Part shown: positions 30,457 through 39,235 of the stretch, one piece after another | Layout of the letters: each line of letters starts with the position of its first letter | How positions within the stretch are numbered: the first letter of the stretch is position 1 | Assembly: GCA_002721365.1 (NCBI GenBank) | Contig: PBKC01000013.1 | Span: forward strand, 1 to 58,948 | Length of the DNA stretch: 58,948 nt | Origin: Rhodospirillaceae bacterium | Lineage (GTDB): Bacteria; Pseudomonadota; Alphaproteobacteria; GCA-2721365 | Direction of reading: 5' to 3' | Program-made: the position numbers and the translations under genes | The notes under the pieces: generated by a model | Told to the model about the DNA's origin: nothing | Databases searched by the model: none | Seen by the model: only the letters and a program-made list of their open reading frames with translations

Positions 30457-30987
30457 ATGTCGCCCTTGAGGTCAGGGATTGCCGCCGTCGACGGCCTGAG
30501 CGGTCTGCTCGCGCGGCTGACCGTCGTCGTCGCCGTGACGATGACGGGGGTCATGGTGGCGAGCCTCGTGCTCCAGATCGTCTTCCGCTACGGACTCGGC
30601 CAGGCACTGACCTGGAGCGAGGAACTCGCTCTGTTCCTGTTCACATGGATCGTGCTGCTGGTCGGAAGCCTCGGTGTCCGCGAAGGCTTCCATGTTCGTC
30701 TGACGCTGCTTCACGACTATCTGCCGGGCTGGCTGCGCCTGCCCCTCGACCTCGTCCTCGGTCTGCTGGTCCTCGGTTTCGGCCTCGTCCTACTGACCTC
30801 AGGAAGCGACTACGTTACCGAGACATTGGGACAGGTGTCGGCCGCCGTCGGCTACCCGATCGAGGCGCTTCATCTCGCCGCACCGGTCTCGGGCGGCCTG
30901 GTTGTCGTTCACGCGCTGGCGTCGCTGCTGAACGGCAGCGCGTTCCGAACCGCCGTGCCGCCGGTCGAGGAGCTGTCCGATGGGTGA
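30457..30987 (+). CDS. TRAP transporter small permease, DctQ family
   Basis: The start at 30457 gives 176 residues with four hydrophobic helices. The helix containing FRYGLGQALTWSEELALFLFTWIVLLG-type sequence (residues about 46-72) is the DctQ hallmark. It is an inner-membrane subunit that pairs with DctM. Its last 8 bases overlap the next gene (ATGGGTGA), so the two are translationally coupled. Confidence 0.92.
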   Translation: MSPLRSGIAAVDGLSGLLARLTVVVAVTMTGVMVASLVLQIVFRYGLGQALTWSEELALFLFTWIVLLVGSLGVREGFHVRLTLLHDYLPGWLRLPLDLVLGLLVLGFGLVLLTSGSDYVTETLGQVSAAVGYPIEALHLAAPVSGGLVVVHALASLLNGSAFRTAVPPVEELSDG

Positions 30988-32266
30988 AGTCGGCTGGGTC
31001 CTCTCGCTGGGCTTTCTCGTTCTTCTCGTCCTCGGCATGCCGATCGCGTTCGCGCTCGGGGTGACGGCGGTCGCGGCCTTGTGGGTCGCCGACATCGATC
31101 TTGTCGTCCTCGCCCAGCGGATGATCGCCGGCACCCAGACCTTCAGCCTGCTTGCCGTGCCCTGCTTCATTCTGGCCGGTGAATTGATGCAGGTGGGCGG
31201 CCTGTCGAAGCGACTGGTGGGGGTGGCGCGCGCCTTCGTCAGGCATCTGACCGGCGGCCTCGGCATGGTGACCGTTCTTTCGGCGACGTTCTTCGCGGCG
31301 ATCTCGGGTTCCGCGCCGGCAACGACGGCGGCGATAGGCGGGCTGATGATCCCGGAGATGGAGAAAAGCGGTTATCGCCGGGACTTCTCGGCGGCCCTCG
31401 CTACGGCGGCCGGCCCCATCGGCCAGATGATTCCCCCGTCGATCCCGATGATCATCTGGGGGGTGCTGGCGGAGGAATCGATCTCGCGCCTGTTCCTGGC
31501 GGGAATCCTGCCCGGCATTCTTATCGCCGCCGGCCTGATGGGGGTCTGCTATGTCGCCGCCCGCCGGGCGGGTCTGCAGCGCGAGAGCCGGCGCTCGACC
31601 GCGCGCGAACTCGCCAGTGCGATCTATGACGGCCGTTGGGCCCTGGGCGCCCCGGTCCTCATTCTCGGCGGAATCTATGGCGGTATCTTTACGCCGACCG
31701 AGGCGGCGGCGGTGGGCGTGGTCTATGGGCTGGTGGTCGGACTTCTGTTCTATCGCGAGCTGCGCCTCTCGGACCTGCCGGGCATCGTCATCCGCTCCAT
31801 GCGAACCTCGGCGATGGTACTGTTCATCATCGCGGCGGCCTCGGCCTTCGGCTGGCTGGTGGCGATAGAACAGCTTCCCGAACAGGCGGCGGCGCTGTTG
31901 CTCCGCGTGTCGGACAACCCGGTCGTCATCCTGCTGATGGTGAACCTGCTGCTGCTCCTGATCGGGGCGGTGATGGACAACATCGCCGCGATGATCCTTC
32001 TGGGCGGTGTCCTCACCAGCCTCGGCGCCGAGATCGGCATGGACCCGACCCAGCTCGGCGCTCTGGTGGTGATCAACTTCGCCATTGGCATGGCGACTCC
32101 GCCTTTCGGCTATGCGCTTTTCGTTGGAGCGGCTGTCAGCAAGCTGGGGGTCGAGGCCGTATCGAAGGCGCTTTGGCCGTTCCTGCTCGTTGAGATCGGC
32201 GTGCTGATGTTGGTGACCTTCGTGCCCGATGTCACCCTGGCGATCCCACGCTGGTTTCTGGGTTAG
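30980..32266 (+). CDS. TRAP transporter large permease, DctM family
   Basis: The 428-residue protein has about a dozen membrane helices. DctM signatures include FILAGELMQVGGLSKRLV near residue 57, SGSAPATTAAIGGLMIPEM near 108, IPPSIPMIIWGVL, FTPTEAAAVGVVYGL and GMATPPFGYALFVGAA near the C-terminus. It couples Na+ or H+ entry to solute uptake from the DctP protein. The operon therefore holds a complete TRAP system plus the RraA-like enzyme. Confidence 0.95.
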   Translation: MGEVGWVLSLGFLVLLVLGMPIAFALGVTAVAALWVADIDLVVLAQRMIAGTQTFSLLAVPCFILAGELMQVGGLSKRLVGVARAFVRHLTGGLGMVTVLSATFFAAISGSAPATTAAIGGLMIPEMEKSGYRRDFSAALATAAGPIGQMIPPSIPMIIWGVLAEESISRLFLAGILPGILIAAGLMGVCYVAARRAGLQRESRRSTARELASAIYDGRWALGAPVLILGGIYGGIFTPTEAAAVGVVYGLVVGLLFYRELRLSDLPGIVIRSMRTSAMVLFIIAAASAFGWLVAIEQLPEQAAALLLRVSDNPVVILLMVNLLLLLIGAVMDNIAAMILLGGVLTSLGAEIGMDPTQLGALVVINFAIGMATPPFGYALFVGAAVSKLGVEAVSKALWPFLLVEIGVLMLVTFVPDVTLAIPRWFLG

Positions 32267-32321
32267 AGCGACGGCCCCCGGCGGCGGCCGGAAAGCAGGA
32301 TGACGGCTGGCGGCCTGAAGA

Positions 32322-33098
32322 TCAGCCCCGCCCGCCGATTCGCTGCGGTGATGGCTGAGAGAGAGCCGTCCGTTGTTCGGATGCGTCCTTTTGCACCAGA
32401 GCTTCGAGGGCGTTGTGGGGCGCCATGGCTAACGCCCGGTCCAGGAGCTTCTCGGCGCGCAGGGCAAAATGCTCCTGGTCGAGCCGGATCAATGCCTTAG
32501 CATATTCCGTAATCACGAGAATGCTTTGCGGCGCCAGTTTCCGGGCGCGGTCGAATGCGGCGAGTGCATCCCCTTGTGTCGCACCGTAGAGGTTCGACGC
32601 CAGAAGCGGCCCGGCCTCGTGAACGATCTCCGCATGCCACGCACCGAGAATGGCGTAGGCATAAGCATTTTCGGGGTCACGCGCGATGACCGAGTCGAGA
32701 AGGGCCTTGGCCTCTTCGGCATAACCCGCAACATGAGCTTTGAGCGGATTGCTGATGCGGGCGAGATTGCCAAGGGCGATGACCAGCTGAAGGCTTGCTT
32801 CGACATGGCCCGGCTCCTTATCGAGCGCCGTTTTCGCATAGTCGGCCGCGGAGCGGAACAGAGGGAGCCGTTCGCCGGGCGGCGTCAGGTAGAGTGCACG
32901 GACCAGAGTGGCGCGCGCCGCCAGGGCGTAACCACGTGCGGTGCCCAAGAGGGCACTGATTTCGCTGCAGGTTTCAAAGCGACCGGCGGTGAAGTCGCTG
33001 AGGGCTTCCGTGTACGTTGCCGTTCCATTCGCCCAGACCGGCGTCGCGATAGAAAGAATCGCGGCGGCTAGCAGCGAGCGGAAATGGCGGCAGGTCAC
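32322..33098 (-). CDS. Exported TPR-like protein (paralogue A)
   Basis: The likely start is GTG at 33098, which overlaps the upstream stop in GTGA. This gives 258 residues with a signal peptide (residues 1-25, ending PVWANG). The mature protein has alpha-helical TPR-like repeats (LQLVIALGNLARISNPL, AIARDPENAYAYAILGAWHAEIV). The segment AWHAEIVHEAGPLLASNLYGATQGDALAAFDRA closely matches the protein at 35084-35848, so the two are paralogues. It is translationally coupled to the 498-residue lipoprotein gene. Function is unknown; an envelope scaffold is a reasonable guess. Confidence 0.75.
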   Translation of the reverse strand: MTCRHFRSLLAAAILSIATPVWANGTATYTEALSDFTAGRFETCSEISALLGTARGYALAARATLVRALYLTPPGERLPLFRSAADYAKTALDKEPGHVEASLQLVIALGNLARISNPLKAHVAGYAEEAKALLDSVIARDPENAYAYAILGAWHAEIVHEAGPLLASNLYGATQGDALAAFDRARKLAPQSILVITEYAKALIRLDQEHFALRAEKLLDRALAMAPHNALEALVQKDASEQRTALSQPSPQRIGGRG

Positions 33099-34591
33099 CT
33101 CGTCAACGCCTGATCGAGCAGGAACGGGTCGTCGAAATGACGGCGGCCGACGAAGGCGGTGGCGTGGGTGCCCCATTGTCGCATGGCGCCCGGGCTGGCT
33201 ATCCCCATCGGCCAAAGCAGGAAGCGTTCCATCCGCTCGGTGCCGGCGACAATGCCGTCGGGTCCGAACAGGCTCTTTCTGCCGCCACCGGGAGTCGGCA
33301 GCGAGCGAAGGCCGTCGTCGTCGGCAAAAGCATAGGCAGTGCCAGGGCTCCCGATCGGCTGGGTGCCGATGTCGACGACATAATGGGTGACCGGCGCCAT
33401 CGAGACGACCATGCGCTCCCCGTTCCCGAGCGAAGGTGCCGTAGTCGGCGCGAAGGGGCGTTCTCGGATGTCGCTGGCAGGATAACGGTCGGCGATCCCG
33501 AGCGGCGTTGCAGGGAAGAAGGTGTGGTAGCAGCCGCACTGGTGGATGGTGTCGTAGACCAGCGGCCGGCCGTCCTCACCGAGTGTCACACGCCACCACA
33601 GGCCGTCCATATGGCCGCCGAGGATGTCGAACCGGCCGGTCAGCGTCCTGGCCGGGAACCAGATCCCGTAATTGAGCTGGAGGAGGGGTTTGCCGCCCCA
33701 CCACGTATGGGAGAGGCGGGTGAAGACCGTCGGTACGTCCGTCGCCGTCCGTCCCATGCCGTCCGGTCCGATTTCGGGCCGGCCGATGCGATCGTCGTCG
33801 CTTTCGGTTCCGACCCGCCAGACCGGGGCGAAGGTCGCGAACAGGCGCGCCGCATCCTGTGGTTCGGGATACGGAATTCCGAGTGGGTTGGAGCGGGCGT
33901 TTCGGACGATTGCGGCAACGTCCGACGGCTGCAACATGGTCGATTGCGGTGGCACGTAGTCGACGACGGTTTGCGCCTGGAGGTCCGCGCCGCGGCTGAA
34001 CTGTTCTGTGGTTTCCGCCCGCCAGCGCTGATAGCCCATGCTGATCGGGATCGCGCTGACTGCGTAAAGGCCGGCGAAACGTTCCCAGTCGTTATAGTGA
34101 TCCGGAACCACCGCGGCGTGCAGAAGAGCCGTGCGGCGGGCCGGATCGGCGAGGTCGGTCCGATGAATGGATTCCGCACAGGACTCGGCGGTATCGCCGA
34201 GAGCGTCAGGAGCGATGCCTAGCGCGCCGGCGAGCTCCCGCCGGGTGTCGGAAGGCAGATTTGCGATCTCGTCGCCACGTATTTCGCGGTCGAGCGCACG
34301 CAGTTCGCCGGCCCAGAAGTCGAAACCATCGGCTGTGGTCAGACGGTCGGAGAAGCTCGCGAGAAAACGGTTCACCCGGTGGGCGGGAAAGCCGGCGACT
34401 CGTGCGGCGCCCGCGTCGGAGACACCAGCCGTGGCGATGGCCGTATCGACCGACCGAAGCATGTCGGAACAGGCGGCCGACGGTCCGGCGGGAGTGTCCG
34501 GCGCCAGGGTTGCGCAGGAGGCCAGGGACAGGGCCGCTATCGCCGTGGCGGCAGCAATTCGAAACCGGGCCGAAAGTGTCGTGGCGCTCAT
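33095..34591 (-). CDS. Large hypothetical lipoprotein, 498 residues
   Basis: The start at 34591 gives a lipoprotein signal with lipobox SLASC (Cys26). The mature protein of about 470 residues has no family that I recognise. Notable segments are DHYNDWERFAGLYAVSAIPI and GYQRWRAETTEQFSRG, many aromatic residues in HTWWGGKPLLQLNYGIWFP and LWWRVTLGEDGRPLVYD, and a CGC cluster in HQCGCYHTFFP. The gene starts a two-gene operon with the paralogue-A TPR protein, divergent from ridA. Outer-membrane or periplasmic attachment is likely. Confidence 0.75.
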   Translation of the reverse strand: MSATTLSARFRIAAATAIAALSLASCATLAPDTPAGPSAACSDMLRSVDTAIATAGVSDAGAARVAGFPAHRVNRFLASFSDRLTTADGFDFWAGELRALDREIRGDEIANLPSDTRRELAGALGIAPDALGDTAESCAESIHRTDLADPARRTALLHAAVVPDHYNDWERFAGLYAVSAIPISMGYQRWRAETTEQFSRGADLQAQTVVDYVPPQSTMLQPSDVAAIVRNARSNPLGIPYPEPQDAARLFATFAPVWRVGTESDDDRIGRPEIGPDGMGRTATDVPTVFTRLSHTWWGGKPLLQLNYGIWFPARTLTGRFDILGGHMDGLWWRVTLGEDGRPLVYDTIHQCGCYHTFFPATPLGIADRYPASDIRERPFAPTTAPSLGNGERMVVSMAPVTHYVVDIGTQPIGSPGTAYAFADDDGLRSLPTPGGGRKSLFGPDGIVAGTERMERFLLWPMGIASPGAMRQWGTHATAFVGRRHFDDPFLLDQALTR

Positions 34592-34698
34592 GAAATTCAC
34601 CCTACATCGGCCATTCAGAGGTGCAAAGTGATCACCCGACACTTACCTGATGAAAAGGGGTAAACACCGCTAGTCATACTGTTGGGTAAGGGGAGGAA

Positions 34699-35091
34699 AT
34701 GATGGCGAAGATCGAACGGTTTCTTGTCGAAGGGCAGCACGAACCTGTCAGTCACTATTGCCATGCGGTGCGCTGCGGCGACCGCCTATGGATCTCGGGA
34801 ACGGTCGGCATCGCGTCGGACGGAAGCGTGCCCGAGGACACGGTCGATCAGTTCCGTGTGGCGATGGACAATCTCGATACCGTGCTGCGGACGGCCGGCG
34901 GAAAACCAGAGGACATTGTCAAAGTGACCGTCTTCTTGACTGATATCAATGATCGCCAGCGCATCAATCCGCTGCGGCAGGCCTATTTCGGCCCGCACCG
35001 GCCGGCATCGACGCTGGTCGAGATATCGGCGCTGGTGGCGCCGACGCTGAAGGTCGAAATCGAAGCGGAGGCGATTCTCGACCATGAGTGA
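34699..35091 (+). CDS. RidA-family protein lacking the usual catalytic arginine
   Basis: This 130-residue protein of the RidA/YjgF/UK114 fold follows GGGGAGGAA. It has LWISGTVGIASDG, VKVTVFLTDINDRQRINPLRQAYF and a trimer-interface C-terminus. In true 2-iminoacid deaminases the motif reads PAR-x-x-VEV with an essential Arg; here it is PASTLVEIS, so the deaminase reaction is doubtful. Another Rid-subgroup function is likelier. It is translationally coupled to the next gene: ATGAGTGA contains the next start and its own stop. Confidence 0.88.
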   Translation: MMAKIERFLVEGQHEPVSHYCHAVRCGDRLWISGTVGIASDGSVPEDTVDQFRVAMDNLDTVLRTAGGKPEDIVKVTVFLTDINDRQRINPLRQAYFGPHRPASTLVEISALVAPTLKVEIEAEAILDHE

Positions 35092-35848
35092 GGTGTTGGG
35101 CCGCATCGTGAATTTCGGAATGAAAGGGCTGACGGGGGGAATGCTGGCTCTGTTCCTGATCGGGGGCTCCGCTTCCGCGCAGAGCCTTGCACAGGCGAAG
35201 CATCTTCTCGACCAAGGCGAGTTCATGGCGGCGGCGGAGGAGGGAACCGGCCTCGACTCCGCCGAAGGCGAAGTCATCGCCGCCCGAGCACTGACCTATT
35301 ACGGGCGCTTCCTGGCGCCGGAGGCCGAGCGGGAAACGATCCTCAAGCAGGCGATCGGACATGCCGAGCGGGCCGTCGCCATTGCGCCCGACTCGGCCGA
35401 GGCCTATGTGGAGCTTGCCCATGCTTCGGGTCGTTACGCCAGACAGATCGGGGTCTTGGCGGCGATGAACGAAGGCTTTGCCGAACGCATCAAGAAGGCA
35501 TTGGATCAGGCGATTGCCCTTGATCCCGACAATGCTGCCGCATTGGTCAGCCGCGGGTCTTGGAACGCGGAGATCGTTTCCTCGGCCGGCCGGATCATGG
35601 CGAGCGTGCTGTATGGGGCCAGCCGTTCCGATGCATTGGCCGACTACGAACGGGCGCTGGCCGAAGGCGGCACATCGCCGGGCATCTATCGAGAGGTCGC
35701 GCGCGGTTTGCTGCTTTTGGACGAGAAGGAATTCGGGGAACGGGCGAGGGGACTGCTGGAAAAAGCGATTGCGCTTCCGGCTGCCACGGCGATCGACCGG
35801 ATCGACCAGGATCGGGCGCAGACCCTTCTCATGGAGATGAAGACCTGA
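35084..35848 (+). CDS. Exported TPR-like protein (paralogue B)
   Basis: This 254-residue protein has a hydrophobic leader and cleavage after GSASA (about residue 33). A shorter start at 35120 is also possible. It contains helical repeats (AIGHAERAVAIAPDSAEAYVELAH, ALDQAIALDPDNAAALVSRGSWN) and the stretch SRGSWNAEIVSSAGRIMASVLYGASRSDALADYERAL. That stretch matches paralogue A in the divergent operon. It overlaps ridA by 8 bases, and the next gene appears to overlap its stop by 4. The operon ridA, TPR protein and membrane protein suggests one envelope-associated unit of unknown role. Confidence 0.8.
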   Translation: MSEVLGRIVNFGMKGLTGGMLALFLIGGSASAQSLAQAKHLLDQGEFMAAAEEGTGLDSAEGEVIAARALTYYGRFLAPEAERETILKQAIGHAERAVAIAPDSAEAYVELAHASGRYARQIGVLAAMNEGFAERIKKALDQAIALDPDNAAALVSRGSWNAEIVSSAGRIMASVLYGASRSDALADYERALAEGGTSPGIYREVARGLLLLDEKEFGERARGLLEKAIALPAATAIDRIDQDRAQTLLMEMKT

Positions 35849-36840
35849 ACGAGACCGGGACGTCGCTTCCCGCTGCCATCGACGAAGGGGAAGCCGAACG
35901 CATCGTCGACGACGCGATCAGACGCTACATCACACGGCGCCACGCGAAGGTCGATGCGTTCGTCGACAAGCATTTCACGGTCCGTGGAGCTTGGCGCATC
36001 AACCGGCGTGCGCTCGGCGCCGATGTTCTGCGGGCGCCGTACAATCTGGCTGCCGCCGGCCCCCAGGTATCGGCGATGGCCATCGCCAAAGGCGCACGGG
36101 CGCTTGGTGCACACCGTTTCGCGGCTTGGCTCGACCGCCGCCGGTTTTTCGTGCGGACGGACGTCGCCCGCGAGGTCGAGTGGTTGCTCTATACGGAGCT
36201 GCTGGAGCTTCCCATCGTCGACGGCGAGCGTGTTTCGACCCACGACGGGTTGGCCGAAGAGATCTTTGCCGACCCGGCCGTCGCGTCGATCGTCGGCCGG
36301 GCGCTCGATATGCTTGGGGAACGACGGGACGATCCGGCTTTCGAAGGCCGACTGACCGAGCGCCTGGAGCGGTATACCGGCTCGCGACTTGCGGCAGCCG
36401 ACATGGCGACGAGCCTTATGAGCCTTGCCGCTGGCGGCATCGTCTTCAAGCAGATGACGCCGGGCATGATTTCGATGGGGCCGCTGGTCGCGGGCGTCAT
36501 CACCCAGCACGCGGCGATCTCCGCTTTTCCGCTGGGCAGTATGATCGGAAGCCTGTGGTACGGCATCTTTCCGGCGGCGAGCTCGGCGGCGCTTCTGGTC
36601 GGCGTGACCGGCGGGCTGGTCGCCGCCGCGGCTGCGATCTCGGCCTTCTCAGGTGTCTTGACCGACCCGCTGCTGCGGCGATTGGGCCTTCACAGGCGTC
36701 GACTGCACCGTCTGCTCAATGTTCTCGAAGCGGACATGCTGGGCCGCGGCGACGCGCGGTTCGTGATCCGCGACCACTACGTCGCGCGTCTGTTCGATGC
36801 AGTCGATCTGTTGAGAGCCGCGACCCGGCTCGCGTCCTGA
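35845..36840 (+). CDS. Predicted inner-membrane protein, possibly DUF6635
   Basis: The coding frame runs from the end of paralogue B to 36840. The best start is CTG at 35845, overlapping the upstream TGA as CTGA with GGAG about 10 bases before it. ATG codons upstream lie inside paralogue B and downstream ones begin too late. The product has about 331 residues. Motifs are IRRYITRRHAKVDAFVDKHFTVRGAWR near the N-terminus, VAREVEWLLYTELLELP in the middle and two or three hydrophobic helices (residues about 190-275). I think it belongs to DUF6635, but that is from memory. No enzymatic residues are evident. Confidence 0.72.
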   Translation: MNETGTSLPAAIDEGEAERIVDDAIRRYITRRHAKVDAFVDKHFTVRGAWRINRRALGADVLRAPYNLAAAGPQVSAMAIAKGARALGAHRFAAWLDRRRFFVRTDVAREVEWLLYTELLELPIVDGERVSTHDGLAEEIFADPAVASIVGRALDMLGERRDDPAFEGRLTERLERYTGSRLAAADMATSLMSLAAGGIVFKQMTPGMISMGPLVAGVITQHAAISAFPLGSMIGSLWYGIFPAASSAALLVGVTGGLVAAAAAISAFSGVLTDPLLRRLGLHRRRLHRLLNVLEADMLGRGDARFVIRDHYVARLFDAVDLLRAATRLAS

Positions 36841-36862
36841 CGTCGCCCGGACGCGGTCGCCC

Positions 36863-37291
36863 CTATTCGGCGACCGAGGTCCACTCGGCAACGCGGCGTT
36901 CCGCTTCCGCGAGCTGATCGGGCGTCATGTCCTTGGCGATCACCTGCGCATTGTGCTTGTCGATGCCTTCGCCCGAAAGCATCAGCCACTTATAGGCCTC
37001 GATGTCGTCGCGTTCCGTGCCGTTACCGTCGGCATAGAGGATTCCGACGGCCCGCATCGCCAAGGGATAGCCGCGCCGGGCGGCGACGATGTAGTGCTCG
37101 AACGCCTTGTCGTATTCGAAGCCCTTCATGTACCGGAAGCCCTTCTGGTACTCGAGCACGGTGTCATGGGACAGCCACTCCGAAGACATGTAGGCGGGCT
37201 CGGCCGCCTTGTCCGCGGACTCGTCAGCTTGAGCGGTCCCGAACAGGGTGGCTGCGGCAAGAGCGGCGGCAAGGGATATGGCGAGTTTCAT
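36863..37291 (-). CDS. Sel1/TPR-like exported protein
   Basis: This 142-residue protein has a signal peptide ending GTAQA (about residue 22). The mature part carries a Sel1-like repeat: FEYDKAFEHYIVAARRGYPLAMRAVGILYADGNGTERDDIEAYKWLMLSG. Such repeats act as protein-binding scaffolds in the periplasm. The gene follows tonB on the same strand after 99 bases and may be its last operon member. Its partner is unknown. Confidence 0.8.
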   Translation of the reverse strand: MKLAISLAAALAAATLFGTAQADESADKAAEPAYMSSEWLSHDTVLEYQKGFRYMKGFEYDKAFEHYIVAARRGYPLAMRAVGILYADGNGTERDDIEAYKWLMLSGEGIDKHNAQVIAKDMTPDQLAEAERRVAEWTSVAE

Positions 37292-37390
37292 CGACGACCT
37301 TTCTGTGGCTTTCCTGAAGGCCGGCGCCGACGCCGCCGGCCGTGGGATGGCTGCTGTAAACTTCTTTTGCCAGTTTCCGTCAATTCACGT

Positions 37391-39235
37391 TCAGCGCAAG
37401 ACGAACGAGACCGAGACGATGAACTGCAGGGGTTCCTGGGGCATTTCGAGCGGGAAGGGCGGGAAACGGCCCGCTGCGTTCCGCACGGCGGCGATGGAGG
37501 CTTCGGCCAATTGATCCGAGGCCGCCTTCTCGACGACCACATCCATCAGGCTGCCGTCGGGGGCGATCGTGATGCGCAAGATCACGGCACCTTCCTCACG
37601 CCGCTGCCGCGACACCCGGGGATAGCGTTTTTGCGCGTCGATCAGGGCATGAAGATTCGTCGCATATCGATCGAGCGGCGATCCGGCGACAACAGTGCCG
37701 CCGGGGGCGCCGGTCAGCGCTCCCCCCGGGATAGGACCGCCGACCGGACCTGCTCCGCCGGGCAGTCCGCGCGGACCTGTCGCGGTTCCGCCGCCCCCGC
37801 CGGCGGGTTGACGGGCGGTTTGACCGGATTGCCCGGAAGGCCGTGCCGCGAGACTTCGCGGGGGCGCATTGGTCGGTGCCGGCGAAGGGACCTCCGATGA
37901 GTCTGAAGCGGCCGGGCTGGATGATCGGGCATTTTCCGTGCCGGCGGCCCCGGTCGTAACAGGCGGTGTGATCTCCGGAAACGGAGGCGGAGCCTCTTCG
38001 GTCTCCGACACCTCGTTGGCGACGACGGTGTCGGCCTGTCGTTCGTCTGCGGACGGTGCGATGGAGGCGCCTGCCCGGACTCGCGCCGAAGCATCCGGGG
38101 TCGCTTCGCGGGGGGCGGCGCTTCCGGAAACAATGGGTGCCGCCGAGGCGGATGGCCGGCTGACGGCGCCCTGATCGGCCATGTCCAACGGCGACGGCTG
38201 GATCGGCGGCGCGGGCCGGATGGTAACGAAGGCTTCGCCGGCCTCGATCGGTTCCGCCATCCGCTCGCGCGGTCCGCCTTCGGGCTGCGGCGGACGGGAC
38301 GGGATCGCCAAGGTCGCTTCGTCTTCCGCGGGAGAGGGAGACGGAATGCCGGTGAGTGCCGGCTCGCCGATCGGTACTCCGATGTCGGGCTGGCTTGGTG
38401 CCGGCAGCGGTGCGGGCGTCTCGGGAGTGATCATCCGGGCGATCGGCGGCACGACTTCCGGCGCTGGCGTTCGGGACTCCGGCGGAAGAGAGTCCGGTTC
38501 GGACGGCGGTGGTGCGACCGTGATCTCCGTCTCGGGTTGTCGTTCTTCTTCGGGCCTTAGGTCGGGCAGGGCTGGTCGCGCGAAAGGCGATAGCACCGCG
38601 ACCGCATCGGGCTCCTTCGGGCGCCTGGCGTCGGGAAGAGGCGCCGTCAGGTCTTCCGGTGAGCGCATGGGGAGGTTGCGAGGCTCTCTCAAAGGCAATT
38701 CCTGGCGCAGGGCCGGCAACTCGATCGGACGGCTGGGCGCCACCTGCGACGTTGCAGGAGTGCGCTCTTCGCTTGCGGCGTCACGCTCAGGCAGCGTTTC
38801 GGTTCGGGGCGTCGGCGGCGGTACGGCCCCCGGCACGCGCTCGGGAGAGAGGGAGCGCGGCGGGTCCGCTTCCGTGGCCGGGCGGTCGGGTTCCATGTTC
38901 GAGGGGACGGTTTCGACGCGTTCGGCGTCGGCTTGGTCCGAGAGCGCCGGCCGGTCGGGCCCCACTGGCGCGGAGTCGTCCGGGGATACCTGATCCGACG
39001 TCGGCGGACCGTCGGCGGGCGTCGCCGTTCCCGGTGCGGAAAGGTCGACCCCTTGGGGCATTTTGCCGGCGCCCGAGGAATCGCCGACTCCGAGGGCGAT
39101 GATGTTGACGTAAACGGGCTCTTCGGCCGGTTCGCTAGGACGCCAATCCGTGGCGAGCAGGATGGCAGCGATACCGTTGAGCAGCGTTGCCAGCGCCAAG
39201 GCGACGGCAAATTGAAGCGGCGTAACGCGTGTCAC
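37391..39235 (-). CDS. TonB energy transducer with very long Pro-rich linker
   Basis: This 614-residue protein begins with one membrane helix (residues about 8-28: LQFAVALALATLLNGIAAILL). It continues with a roughly 480-residue region rich in Pro, Glu, Ser and Thr and ends in a TonB C-terminal domain (about 525-614: ALIDAQKRYPRVSRQRREEG, ILRITIAPDGSLMDVVV). It connects inner-membrane ExbB/ExbD motion to an outer-membrane receptor. E. coli TonB has 239 residues, so this linker is unusually long and would span a wide periplasm. The start overlaps the stop of the preceding exbD by ATGA. The nearby TonB-dependent receptor is a likely partner (inference). Confidence 0.9.
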   Translation of the reverse strand: MTRVTPLQFAVALALATLLNGIAAILLATDWRPSEPAEEPVYVNIIALGVGDSSGAGKMPQGVDLSAPGTATPADGPPTSDQVSPDDSAPVGPDRPALSDQADAERVETVPSNMEPDRPATEADPPRSLSPERVPGAVPPPTPRTETLPERDAASEERTPATSQVAPSRPIELPALRQELPLREPRNLPMRSPEDLTAPLPDARRPKEPDAVAVLSPFARPALPDLRPEEERQPETEITVAPPPSEPDSLPPESRTPAPEVVPPIARMITPETPAPLPAPSQPDIGVPIGEPALTGIPSPSPAEDEATLAIPSRPPQPEGGPRERMAEPIEAGEAFVTIRPAPPIQPSPLDMADQGAVSRPSASAAPIVSGSAAPREATPDASARVRAGASIAPSADERQADTVVANEVSETEEAPPPFPEITPPVTTGAAGTENARSSSPAASDSSEVPSPAPTNAPPRSLAARPSGQSGQTARQPAGGGGGTATGPRGLPGGAGPVGGPIPGGALTGAPGGTVVAGSPLDRYATNLHALIDAQKRYPRVSRQRREEGAVILRITIAPDGSLMDVVVEKAASDQLAEASIAAVRNAAGRFPPFPLEMPQEPLQFIVSVSFVLR

